NCBI GenBank assembly: GCA_934132915.1
Contig: CAKPAK010000033.1
Span: forward strand, 1 to 17,436
From: an uncultured Bacilli bacterium
Lineage (GTDB): Bacteria > Bacillota_I > Bacilli_A > RF39 > UBA660
Length of the DNA stretch: 17,436 bases
Direction of reading: 5' to 3'
The first letter of the stretch is position 1, and every line of letters begins with the position of its first letter. The notes beneath the pieces are model-generated. The model worked only from the letters and a program-made list of their open reading frames with translations. It was not told the origin of the DNA and did no database searches. Positions 6,111 to 13,980 of the stretch are shown piece by piece. Both the position numbers and the translations under genes were made by a program.

Positions 6111-7985
6111 ATGGATATAATTAGAGAAGAGAAAAGAAGAAAGTTAGATCGTCCAGTAACGGGAAAGATACAGGAAGATAGAATTTGGGAGCAATGGTAT
6201 GAAGAAGAAGTATTCGAAAAACCACTTCCCCAAAAAAATCAAAAAGATTATCTCTTAGAGTTTAATCATGGATATGAAAACCAAATTATTTTAAACAATC
6301 GAGGTGAAAAAAAATTTACTGTTGAAACAATCGAAAAAAAAATAAATGATTATGCTATCGCTTTACAAGAAAAGGGATACCAAAAAGGGGATATTATTTG
6401 TACAATTGGTCTTTCTACACCAGAGTTAGTGTTTCTAAAATATGCTTGTGCTACTTTAGGAATTATCACGTCAAACCTTAATTTTATGGATATTCAAGAA
6501 AAAAATGACGCGCTAAATAAATTATATACCGAAATAAAAGTATTAAATCCCAGAGCAATATTCTTTTTAGACATTTTAGAAAATAATGTTTCTGAGCTAT
6601 TAAATTTACCAGAGTTTCAAGAGATTGAAAAAATTAGAATGCCACTTGAAGAATCAATGCCTATCTTTACAGTTGAACAATTAAAAGTAAAGGCATTAAA
6701 TCTTTCTAATCAGTTCCAGCAGAAAACAGTAAGAAAAGCCATATCTTTATCAAGGTTCTTAAAATTAGAAAATAAAACCAAAAGACACGTCGAAAGTATC
6801 TATGATTTTAGATTACCAAGCAACATTTCCTTTACAAGTGGCACAACAGGGATAAATAAAGCGGTTTTACTATCACATGATGCAAATAATGCTCTAGCTT
6901 ATCAACACAAACTTGCCAATTTAGGATTAAAAAGGGGGGAAAAGCATCTCGTTTTAGTTCCTCCATTTCTAGCTTTTTGGGATGCGGATATGATACATAT
7001 GGCGATGTGTATGGGAATAGAAAATATTTTAGAATTAAATTTAAGTTATGAGTCAATTCCAAAATACTTATTAAAATATTTACCACAGTATGGAATTTGG
7101 TCACAATACTTGTGGGATTCAATTCTTCATCTTCCTAAAGAAGACTTAGAAAAAATTTCTAGCCATCTTCATAAAGTAGTCATTGGTGGAGAAAGATGTG
7201 AAAAAAATCAAGCCGATTCATTTTATCAAAAAACAGGGATCCTTCAAGAAACTGGATATGGGGCTACAGAAGTAAATACATGTTTCAGTGTCGCAAATCC
7301 TAATTGTAATGTTAGTGGCTCATCAGGAATTCCATTACCATTTAATAATGTAAAAATTGTTGATGAAAGTTTTCAAGACGTTTCTTATAATACTCCAGGT
7401 CGATTGTTGATTACAGGACCATGTTTGATGAATGGTTACTATGGCCGAGAGGATTTAACAAAAAAGGCACTAATAAAAGATGATAAAGGAATAACTTGGT
7501 ATAATACAGGAGATTATGCTAGGATGGATACAAATGGAAATCTTTTTGTGTTAGATAGAATTGCAAAACCAATAGAAATCGTAGATAAAGATGGAATTAA
7601 ACATGAGATACAATTATTAGATATTGTAGAAAAAATTAAAATTGATCGAAATATTAACATTTGCAAATTAAATAGTTACAATAATAGAATTATTTTGTAT
7701 GTTGTTCTAGATGAATTTTATGTTCAAGATGAAGAAATAGCTATTGAAAGTATAAAAACTACCATTCAAAACAATTTAGAAGAAAAATATTGGCCAAATA
7801 TTATAAAAGTAGAAAGCACTTTACCAAGAACGCAAGTTGGAAAAGTTGATTATAAAAAGATAGAAGAGGAAACAAAAGAATTAAGTTTAACCATAGGAAT
7901 AGAAGAAAAGTTAAATGTCATTAATGAATTAGAAAGCAAAAAAATTAAGACTAAACAAAGAGTAAAATCATGTAGAGAAAAATAA
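6111..7985 (+). CDS. ANL-superfamily acyl-adenylating enzyme, module 1
   Basis: This 624-aa cytoplasmic protein belongs to the acyl-CoA synthetase / adenylation-domain superfamily, which activates a carboxylic acid with ATP and then usually transfers it to a thiol. Motifs in order are the P-loop SFTSGTTGINKA (residues 240-251), YGATE (383-387), TGD with the ribose-binding Asp468, the hinge-region DR (482-483) and PRTQVGKVDY with the catalytic Lys578. All key residues are present, so it is probably active. Its substrate cannot be read from sequence. The hinge segment LDRIAKPIE departs from the usual GRxKD form. The C-terminus has a basic tail. It lies directly before a membrane hybrid kinase gene, but a hairpin at its stop codon and a new promoter separate the two transcripts. 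A second, divergent ligase-kinase pair follows. It could equally be a fatty-acid or aryl-acid ligase. Confidence 0.85.
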   Translation: MDIIREEKRRKLDRPVTGKIQEDRIWEQWYEEEVFEKPLPQKNQKDYLLEFNHGYENQIILNNRGEKKFTVETIEKKINDYAIALQEKGYQKGDIICTIGLSTPELVFLKYACATLGIITSNLNFMDIQEKNDALNKLYTEIKVLNPRAIFFLDILENNVSELLNLPEFQEIEKIRMPLEESMPIFTVEQLKVKALNLSNQFQQKTVRKAISLSRFLKLENKTKRHVESIYDFRLPSNISFTSGTTGINKAVLLSHDANNALAYQHKLANLGLKRGEKHLVLVPPFLAFWDADMIHMAMCMGIENILELNLSYESIPKYLLKYLPQYGIWSQYLWDSILHLPKEDLEKISSHLHKVVIGGERCEKNQADSFYQKTGILQETGYGATEVNTCFSVANPNCNVSGSSGIPLPFNNVKIVDESFQDVSYNTPGRLLITGPCLMNGYYGREDLTKKALIKDDKGITWYNTGDYARMDTNGNLFVLDRIAKPIEIVDKDGIKHEIQLLDIVEKIKIDRNINICKLNSYNNRIILYVVLDEFYVQDEEIAIESIKTTIQNNLEEKYWPNIIKVESTLPRTQVGKVDYKKIEEETKELSLTIGIEEKLNVINELESKKIKTKQRVKSCREK

Positions 7986-7999
7986 TCTCTACTTTTTTT
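7972..7999 (+). terminator. Terminator overlapping the ligase 1 stop codon
   Basis: GTAGAGA (7972-7978) pairs with TCTCTAC (7986-7992), followed by seven T residues. The stop codon lies in the loop. Confidence 0.75.
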
Positions 8000-8026
8000 C
8001 TAAAAAAAATAAAATTTTAACAATAT

Positions 8027-8037
8027 TATGCTATAAT
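8027..8037 (+). promoter_or_regulatory. Extended -10 promoter of hybrid kinase 1
   Basis: A perfect TATGCTATAAT without a recognisable -35. The predicted leader is only about 15 nt, and the kinase ribosome binding site (TAGGGA) is weak, so expression of the kinase is probably low. Confidence 0.65.
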
Positions 8038-8058
8038 GTTCTTGAAAGTAGGGATTGT

Positions 8059-9912
8059 ATGAAAAATGGCATCTTCTTTTCCATTATTAGTTTATTTTAT
8101 TGTATCTTAATGATAGCAGTATATTTCCCTAAAAAAAAGCAAAAAAATATTGAAAATACAATTTATGGAAAATTATTAATCGCCAATTTAATTGGCCTGA
8201 TGATAGAAATTTTTCCCGCAACTTATGCAGTTAGAGTATTACTTTTTAAAAATGAACATATAGCTATTTTAATTTTAAAATTAATACTAGTATACTTTAT
8301 TATTTGGATTTCTCTTTTTACTTATTATGTAACCGTAATTTCTTTAAAAGATAAATATAAGAATAAAATTATTAACTGGAGTAAATATATACTAATAACT
8401 ATTTTTATAATTAGTGTAGGAATAATATATTTTTTACCACTATATGCTTATAGTAAAAATGGGACCGCTTATACCTATGGATCCTCTGCAAACTATACTT
8501 ATTTATTTAGTGGAATTTGTATCTCTATTTGGATTTTAGAATTGATGAGCAATATAAAAAAAATTTTTAATAAAAAGTATTATCCAATATTTCTATTTAT
8601 AGGTTTAGGTATTGCCGTGATGTTAATTCAATATCACTATCCAGAATTAACTTTGATGATATCTATGCAAACTATTGTAACCGTTTTAATGTACCATACC
8701 ATTGAAAATCCGGATCTTAAAATGATAGAAGATTTAAATGTCGCAAGAGAACAAGCCGAGAAAGCCAATATGGCCAAAAGTGACTTCTTATCTTCAATGT
8801 CTCACGAAATAAGAACCCCCTTAAATGCAATCGTAGGCCTATGTGAAGATATGGTAGATAATAAAGAACTACCAACCAGTATGAAAGAAGATGTTGGTGA
8901 TGTTATTTCCGCATCCCATACCCTTCTAGAAATTGTCGGAAATATTATGGACATCAATAAAATCGAAAGTGATAAATTAGAAGTCACTGAAGTGGTTTAT
9001 AACTTCAAAGAAGAAGTTGAAATCTTATTTAAAATCAATGGAACAAGAATAGGCACAAAACCTATCAATTACCAACTCAATATCGCTCCTGATATTCCAG
9101 AATACTTAAAAGGAGATAAAATCCACGTAAAACAAATACTAAATAATCTCTTATCCAATGCAATTAAATATACCGATAAAGGAACAATAGAATTAAATAT
9201 TAAGTGCATCAATAAAAAAGAAATAACCCTTTTATTTATCACCGTGAAAGATACCGGAAGAGGAATAAAAAAAGAATATATTGATAAATTATTTCATAAA
9301 TTTGAACGCTTAGATGTTGAAAAAAATACAACCACCGAAGGAACTGGCTTAGGCCTTGCAATCACGAAAAAGTTAGTTGAATTATTAGGGGGAAAAATCA
9401 ATGTTGAATCGACCTTCGGCAAAGGCTCAATGTTTATGGTAACATTACCACAAAAAATCTCTTCTCCTCCAAAGAGCAAAAATGAAGAGAAAAATAACAA
9501 TCAAGAACAACTAAAAATCCCTTACCAAGAAAAAAACCTCTTAATTGTCGATGATAATCAATTAAACATCAAAGTAGCAAGACGAGCAATAAGCGGACTA
9601 AATTTTAAAGAAGTCGACGAATGTTACAATGGAGAAGAAGCCCTAAAAAAAGTCAAAGAAAAACACTATGACATGATTTTGATGGATATTATGATGCCCG
9701 TCATGAGTGGTGTTACAGCAATGCGAGAACTCAAAAAAATCAAAGATTTTAAAACCCCAGTCATTGCCTTAACCGCCGATGCTATAAATGGAGCGAGAGA
9801 AAAATATAGAGTTCTAGGTTTCACTGACTGCGTAACCAAACCATTTACCAAAGAAATCATTAAAGAGAAAATAGATGCCTGCCTTACCAATAACAATACT
9901 GATAAGAACTAA
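8059..9912 (+). CDS. Seven-TM hybrid histidine kinase, module 1
   Basis: This 617-aa protein has seven predicted membrane segments (about 5-23, 37-58, 67-94, 108-128, 145-163, 175-191, 196-213) with short loops and no large external domain, so the ligand is probably sensed in the membrane. A short linker leads to HisKA with SHEIRTPLNAIVG (phospho-accepting His249). The ATPase domain has its N box at NNLLSNAIKYT (Asn367), G1 at DTGRGI (398-403), and GTGLGLAI (428-435). A C-terminal receiver follows with Asp498/Asp499, phospho-accepting Asp543, Thr572 and Lys594. There is no HAMP, PAS, HPt or output domain, so an HPt protein and a response regulator must be encoded elsewhere. The loop between TM4 and TM5 carries YTYGSSAN, shared in form with kinase 2. 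From residue 224 onward the DNA is almost identical to kinase 2. Confidence 0.9.
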   Translation: MKNGIFFSIISLFYCILMIAVYFPKKKQKNIENTIYGKLLIANLIGLMIEIFPATYAVRVLLFKNEHIAILILKLILVYFIIWISLFTYYVTVISLKDKYKNKIINWSKYILITIFIISVGIIYFLPLYAYSKNGTAYTYGSSANYTYLFSGICISIWILELMSNIKKIFNKKYYPIFLFIGLGIAVMLIQYHYPELTLMISMQTIVTVLMYHTIENPDLKMIEDLNVAREQAEKANMAKSDFLSSMSHEIRTPLNAIVGLCEDMVDNKELPTSMKEDVGDVISASHTLLEIVGNIMDINKIESDKLEVTEVVYNFKEEVEILFKINGTRIGTKPINYQLNIAPDIPEYLKGDKIHVKQILNNLLSNAIKYTDKGTIELNIKCINKKEITLLFITVKDTGRGIKKEYIDKLFHKFERLDVEKNTTTEGTGLGLAITKKLVELLGGKINVESTFGKGSMFMVTLPQKISSPPKSKNEEKNNNQEQLKIPYQEKNLLIVDDNQLNIKVARRAISGLNFKEVDECYNGEEALKKVKEKHYDMILMDIMMPVMSGVTAMRELKKIKDFKTPVIALTADAINGAREKYRVLGFTDCVTKPFTKEIIKEKIDACLTNNNTDKN

Positions 9913-9930
9913 AATCCTTATCAGTATTTT
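8728..9930 (+). repeat. Long direct repeat, copy 1 (kinase and receiver half)
   Basis: Compared line by line with copy 2 (offset 3957), positions 8728-9818 are identical over 1,091 bp. Four synonymous differences follow (9819, 9822, 9846, 9876), then identity continues through the terminator stem to 9930. To the left, three differences at 8712, 8716 and 8727 mark the edge, beyond which the membrane-domain sequences diverge. Confidence 0.95.
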
Positions 9931-9931
9931 T
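9895..9931 (+). terminator. Terminator of kinase 1
   Basis: AATACTGATAAG (9895-9906) pairs perfectly with CTTATCAGTATT (9917-9928), and a T run follows. The stop codon lies in the loop. Confidence 0.85.
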
Positions 9932-10031
9932 CTTATAAAGTGGAATTATTGGAAAAATAACAATACAGATAAAAGAATAACCAATCATTTTTGTTAACTA
10001 CAAGGAAAATAAATATCTTTTAATAAGAAAA

Positions 10032-10116
10032 AATGCTATATTTAATTAGAAATGAAACCAATTAGTAAACTTGCAATTAAAATAAAACTCAAATTTTTTA
10101 GAAGTGAGGAGTAACT
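10032..10116 (+). promoter_or_regulatory. Promoter and conserved leader of ligase 2
   Basis: An extended -10, TGC TATATT (10034-10042), is followed by a 74-nt leader of exactly the same length as that of ligase 1, matching at 63 of 74 positions. Similarity also extends upstream to a shared TTTTTGTTAACTA near 9988. The rest of 9932-9987 shows nothing recognisable. Confidence 0.6.
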
Positions 10117-11955
10117 ATGATTAAAAAACTAAATTTAAATGAAGAAAAATTAAGAAATTTATATTTGAGAAATTTATCTCTAGGAAAAATTCAGGGACCC
10201 CCAACAGGATATGCCAGTATTGACAAACCTTGGTTGAAGTATTATAGTGAAGAAATTATCAAAAGTGATATGCCCCAAAATACGATTTATGGTTATTTAA
10301 AAGAAAAAAATAAAGACAATCTAGACAGAATCGCAATCGAATATTTTGGAAACCAATTAACTTACAGGCAATTAATTGAAAAAATTGATCAAACCGCAGA
10401 ATCTTTAGTAGCCATGAATGTCCAAAAGGGAGATATTGTAACAATTTCTATGCCAACAACTCCCGAAATGGTTTTTCTTTTCTACGCTCTTGCAAAAATT
10501 GGAGCAATCTCAAATATGATTGATCCACGAAAAAGCGCTACTGAATTAGAAGAATATGCAAATGAAGTTCATTCAAAAATTTTCTTTGGAATCGATGCCG
10601 CAAACGAAAAATATAAAAATTTAAAGAAAAATACTTCTATTGAAGAAATTGTTATTATTACTCCATATGAAAGCTTTAAAGCACCAATTCAAAAGATACT
10701 AAAACTAAAAGATAAAATTACTAGTAAAGAAAAAAGATTTATGGATACAAAAGAAGTTATCGATTGGAAGACTTTTTTAAAGAAAAGAAATCCTGAAGTA
10801 AAAGAAGTAAAATATGAAGAAAACATGCCTGTAACCATCGTGCATACGGGAGGAACAACAGGAAAAGCAAAGGGAGTAATTTTATCCAATGATAATATTA
10901 ATTGTTGTGCTTACCAATGTGAAATTAGTGGACTTGATTTTAAAGATCGTGGAACATGGCTGGATATTATGCCTCCATTTATTGTCTACGGTGTAGGAAA
11001 TGGCTTACACTTACCCCTATCAATGAACATGAAAGTTATTTTAATGCCAAAATTTGATCCATCTAAATATGATGAAATTTTACTTAAACATAAACCAAAT
11101 TACATGGCGGGAGTACCTTCACATTATGGCTATCTATTATCAAGTAAAAAATTACAAAATGTTGATTTATCTTTTATCAAAACACCAATTGTAGGTGGAG
11201 ATAAAATGGATTATACACTAGAAAAGCAAGTTAACGAATTTTTAAAATCACACCATTGCCAAACCAAAATTATAAAAGGTTATGGAATGAGTGAAGTGGA
11301 TGCAGCGGTTACAGTTTGCATCAATAATGAAGTAAATAAATTAAAAAGTGTAGGCATTCCTCTCCATCGGTGCAATTTGGGGATATATGATCCAGAAACC
11401 AATCAAGAATTAACTTATCACCATAAAGGAGAAGTTAGAATCTCTGGCCCAAATGTGATGTTAGGATATTATAATAATTCAAAAGAAGAGCAAAAAATTC
11501 TCCATCATGAATCAGGAATCCCTACAATTTATTCAGGAGATTTAGGTTATTTTGATCAAGATGGCGTTCTATTTGTCGAAGGAAGATATAAGGAAATGAT
11601 TATTAGACCAGATGGATTTAAAGTTTATCCTTCCTCAATTGAAGAAATTATTTTATCGCATAAAGAAGTATCCGAATGTAAAGTAGTAGGGTGCAGAGAT
11701 TATAGTGAAATTCAAGGAGAATTACCTAAAGCATATATTATTTTAAAAGATCCTACGAAAGATCAAACACAAATACTAAAAGAAATAGAAGAATTATGCC
11801 AAAAAAATTTAGCGGAATATTCCCTACCATATTCCTATCAAGTAATTGAAAAGTTCCCTGTAACTGCTATTGGCAAAATAGATACCCAAGCCTTAAAAAT
11901 GATAGAAAGTTCCCAAAAAGGAAAAATAAAGAATTTATCTCTAAAAGAGAAATAA
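10117..11955 (+). CDS. ANL-superfamily acyl-adenylating enzyme, module 2
   Basis: This 612-aa enzyme is from the same superfamily as the module 1 ligase but is strongly diverged from it. Motifs are HTGGTTGKAKGVILS (P-loop, residues 243-257), GYGMSE (388-393), SGD with Asp475, EGRYKEMI with Arg490 in the hinge and AIGKID with the catalytic Lys587. The hinge is more canonical than in ligase 1. The family fit is to acyl-CoA synthetase-like proteins; substrate and acceptor are unknown. No carrier protein or condensation domain is fused or adjacent, which argues against an NRPS unit. The start is set by AGTGAGGAG. No U-tract terminator is seen after its stop, unlike module 1, so some read-through into kinase 2 is likely. 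Confidence 0.87.
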   Translation: MIKKLNLNEEKLRNLYLRNLSLGKIQGPPTGYASIDKPWLKYYSEEIIKSDMPQNTIYGYLKEKNKDNLDRIAIEYFGNQLTYRQLIEKIDQTAESLVAMNVQKGDIVTISMPTTPEMVFLFYALAKIGAISNMIDPRKSATELEEYANEVHSKIFFGIDAANEKYKNLKKNTSIEEIVIITPYESFKAPIQKILKLKDKITSKEKRFMDTKEVIDWKTFLKKRNPEVKEVKYEENMPVTIVHTGGTTGKAKGVILSNDNINCCAYQCEISGLDFKDRGTWLDIMPPFIVYGVGNGLHLPLSMNMKVILMPKFDPSKYDEILLKHKPNYMAGVPSHYGYLLSSKKLQNVDLSFIKTPIVGGDKMDYTLEKQVNEFLKSHHCQTKIIKGYGMSEVDAAVTVCINNEVNKLKSVGIPLHRCNLGIYDPETNQELTYHHKGEVRISGPNVMLGYYNNSKEEQKILHHESGIPTIYSGDLGYFDQDGVLFVEGRYKEMIIRPDGFKVYPSSIEEIILSHKEVSECKVVGCRDYSEIQGELPKAYIILKDPTKDQTQILKEIEELCQKNLAEYSLPYSYQVIEKFPVTAIGKIDTQALKMIESSQKGKIKNLSLKEK

Positions 11956-11978
11956 ATTTATTTAAAAAAAAACTTTCA

Positions 11979-11989
11979 TATGCTATACT
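11979..11989 (+). promoter_or_regulatory. Extended -10 promoter of hybrid kinase 2
   Basis: TATGCTATACT, one base from the element ahead of kinase 1. The predicted leader is about 25 nt and contains a good TGGAGGTG ribosome binding site, stronger than that of kinase 1. Confidence 0.6.
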
Positions 11990-12018
11990 TGTTTTAAGTA
12001 GTATATGGAGGTGTTTTT

Positions 12019-13869
12019 ATGTATTTAGGTCTTGCTACAATTACTTGCAACCTAATTTATAGTGTTTTTATTGGGATCATTTATTTTAAGAAAAAAAGAA
12101 TTCATAACCTAGAAACAGATTTATATGGAAATATTATTATTGTAAACATAATCAATTTAATCATGGAAATTCTCTGTTGCATCACCGTATCTAATTTAGA
12201 AAAAATTCCCTTTTTAACAGAATTCATTAATCGTTTATTTCTGATCACAATCTTTCTTTGGCAATCATTATTTACATTATATATTTATTCAATCTCTTTT
12301 AAAAGAAAAGATGAAAAATTAAATTTCCACCGAAAGAGAGGAGTTCTCTTTATTGTCCTATGGTTTAGTATTATAAGTTTATTATTATTTTTACCCCTAA
12401 AGTATTACCATAAAAATCACATTGTATATTCTTACGGAATGAGTACAAATTTGCTATACTTAATTGTTTTACTCTACCTCGTTAGTTGGATAATATGTTA
12501 CATTAATAGAATAAATAAAGAAAAGAAAAACAAATATATCCCTGTACTTGCATTTATTTTCGTTATGACCCTAGCATTAGGAATAAGGGCTTTAAATCCA
12601 GGCTTTCTAATTATCTCATCCTCTTTTGCCATTGTAACGAATCTAATGTATTTTACCATTGAAAATCCCGATATTAAAATGATTGAAGATTTAAATGTCG
12701 CAAGAGAACAAGCCGAGAAAGCCAATATGGCCAAAAGTGACTTCTTATCTTCAATGTCTCACGAAATAAGAACCCCCTTAAATGCAATCGTAGGCCTATG
12801 TGAAGATATGGTAGATAATAAAGAACTACCAACCAGTATGAAAGAAGATGTTGGTGATGTTATTTCCGCATCCCATACCCTTCTAGAAATTGTCGGAAAT
12901 ATTATGGACATCAATAAAATCGAAAGTGATAAATTAGAAGTCACTGAAGTGGTTTATAACTTCAAAGAAGAAGTTGAAATCTTATTTAAAATCAATGGAA
13001 CAAGAATAGGCACAAAACCTATCAATTACCAACTCAATATCGCTCCTGATATTCCAGAATACTTAAAAGGAGATAAAATCCACGTAAAACAAATACTAAA
13101 TAATCTCTTATCCAATGCAATTAAATATACCGATAAAGGAACAATAGAATTAAATATTAAGTGCATCAATAAAAAAGAAATAACCCTTTTATTTATCACC
13201 GTGAAAGATACCGGAAGAGGAATAAAAAAAGAATATATTGATAAATTATTTCATAAATTTGAACGCTTAGATGTTGAAAAAAATACAACCACCGAAGGAA
13301 CTGGCTTAGGCCTTGCAATCACGAAAAAGTTAGTTGAATTATTAGGGGGAAAAATCAATGTTGAATCGACCTTCGGCAAAGGCTCAATGTTTATGGTAAC
13401 ATTACCACAAAAAATCTCTTCTCCTCCAAAGAGCAAAAATGAAGAGAAAAATAACAATCAAGAACAACTAAAAATCCCTTACCAAGAAAAAAACCTCTTA
13501 ATTGTCGATGATAATCAATTAAACATCAAAGTAGCAAGACGAGCAATAAGCGGACTAAATTTTAAAGAAGTCGACGAATGTTACAATGGAGAAGAAGCCC
13601 TAAAAAAAGTCAAAGAAAAACACTATGACATGATTTTGATGGATATTATGATGCCCGTCATGAGTGGTGTTACAGCAATGCGAGAACTCAAAAAAATCAA
13701 AGATTTTAAAACCCCAGTCATTGCCTTAACCGCCGATGCTATAAATGGAGCGAGAGAAAAATATAGAGTTCTAGGCTTTACTGACTGCGTAACCAAACCA
13801 TTCACCAAAGAAATCATTAAAGAGAAAATAGACGCCTGCCTTACCAATAACAATACTGATAAGAACTAA
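12019..13869 (+). CDS. Seven-TM hybrid histidine kinase, module 2
   Basis: This 616-aa protein is a paralogue of kinase 1. Its membrane domain has seven predicted segments at matching places (about 3-22, 37-57, 68-93, 108-127, 143-162, 173-190, 195-212). It shares only scattered residues with kinase 1, such as N-x-E-T...YG near residue 30, SLFT near 83 and YSYGMSTN in the TM4-TM5 loop. From about residue 218 the kinase and receiver are identical in protein sequence: His248, receiver phospho-accepting Asp542. It should therefore feed the same downstream HPt or regulator as kinase 1 while responding to a different input. No HPt or output domain is fused. It lies directly after ligase 2, which suggests ligase and sensor form a pair. 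Confidence 0.9.
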   Translation: MYLGLATITCNLIYSVFIGIIYFKKKRIHNLETDLYGNIIIVNIINLIMEILCCITVSNLEKIPFLTEFINRLFLITIFLWQSLFTLYIYSISFKRKDEKLNFHRKRGVLFIVLWFSIISLLLFLPLKYYHKNHIVYSYGMSTNLLYLIVLLYLVSWIICYINRINKEKKNKYIPVLAFIFVMTLALGIRALNPGFLIISSSFAIVTNLMYFTIENPDIKMIEDLNVAREQAEKANMAKSDFLSSMSHEIRTPLNAIVGLCEDMVDNKELPTSMKEDVGDVISASHTLLEIVGNIMDINKIESDKLEVTEVVYNFKEEVEILFKINGTRIGTKPINYQLNIAPDIPEYLKGDKIHVKQILNNLLSNAIKYTDKGTIELNIKCINKKEITLLFITVKDTGRGIKKEYIDKLFHKFERLDVEKNTTTEGTGLGLAITKKLVELLGGKINVESTFGKGSMFMVTLPQKISSPPKSKNEEKNNNQEQLKIPYQEKNLLIVDDNQLNIKVARRAISGLNFKEVDECYNGEEALKKVKEKHYDMILMDIMMPVMSGVTAMRELKKIKDFKTPVIALTADAINGAREKYRVLGFTDCVTKPFTKEIIKEKIDACLTNNNTDKN

Positions 13870-13887
13870 AATCCTTATCAGTATTTT
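12685..13887 (+). repeat. Long direct repeat, copy 2 (kinase and receiver half)
   Basis: Positions 12685-13775 are identical to 8728-9818, and the match continues with four synonymous changes (13776, 13779, 13803, 13833) to 13887. The repeat has no terminal inverted repeats or transposase, so it is a paralogue tract and not an insertion sequence. Confidence 0.95.
13852..13887 (+). terminator. Terminator of kinase 2
   Basis: The same perfect 12-bp stem as after kinase 1: 13852-13863 with 13874-13885. Its T run is shorter (four T residues before ACTT), so termination may be weaker. Confidence 0.75.
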
Positions 13888-13954
13888 ACTTAAAGTAAAC
13901 AAAATCAAAAATTTGTAAACCAAAAGTATAATTATGTTTCCTTTTTTTCTAACC

Positions 13955-13965
13955 TATACTATAAT
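13955..13965 (+). promoter_or_regulatory. Probable promoter of the transglutaminase-like gene
   Basis: TATACTATAAT ends in a perfect -10 TATAAT (13960-13965). No clear -35 is present. The predicted transcript start falls less than 10 nt before the ATG, so the mRNA would be nearly leaderless. Two direct GTAAAC copies (13895, 13915) lie upstream. Confidence 0.5.
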
Positions 13966-13980
13966 TAAAATGGTGATAGT

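Noticed and set aside
6832..7122. Minus-strand frame inside ligase 1
   Set aside because: It lies opposite the conserved ligase motifs, has no ribosome binding site and no recognisable product.
6111..11955. Ligases as parts of a non-ribosomal peptide synthetase cluster
   Set aside because: No carrier, condensation or thioesterase domain is fused or adjacent, and no phosphopantetheinyl transferase is present in the window.
8728..13887. The 1.1-kb direct repeat as a transposon or insertion sequence
   Set aside because: The repeat lies inside two coding sequences, encodes kinase and receiver domains, and has no transposase, terminal inverted repeats or target-site duplications.
13895..13920. 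GTAAAC direct repeats, also seen in the ligase leaders and FIST upstream region, as one regulon motif
   Set aside because: A 6-mer is expected many times by chance in 17 kb of AT-rich DNA; spacing and orientation differ between sites.
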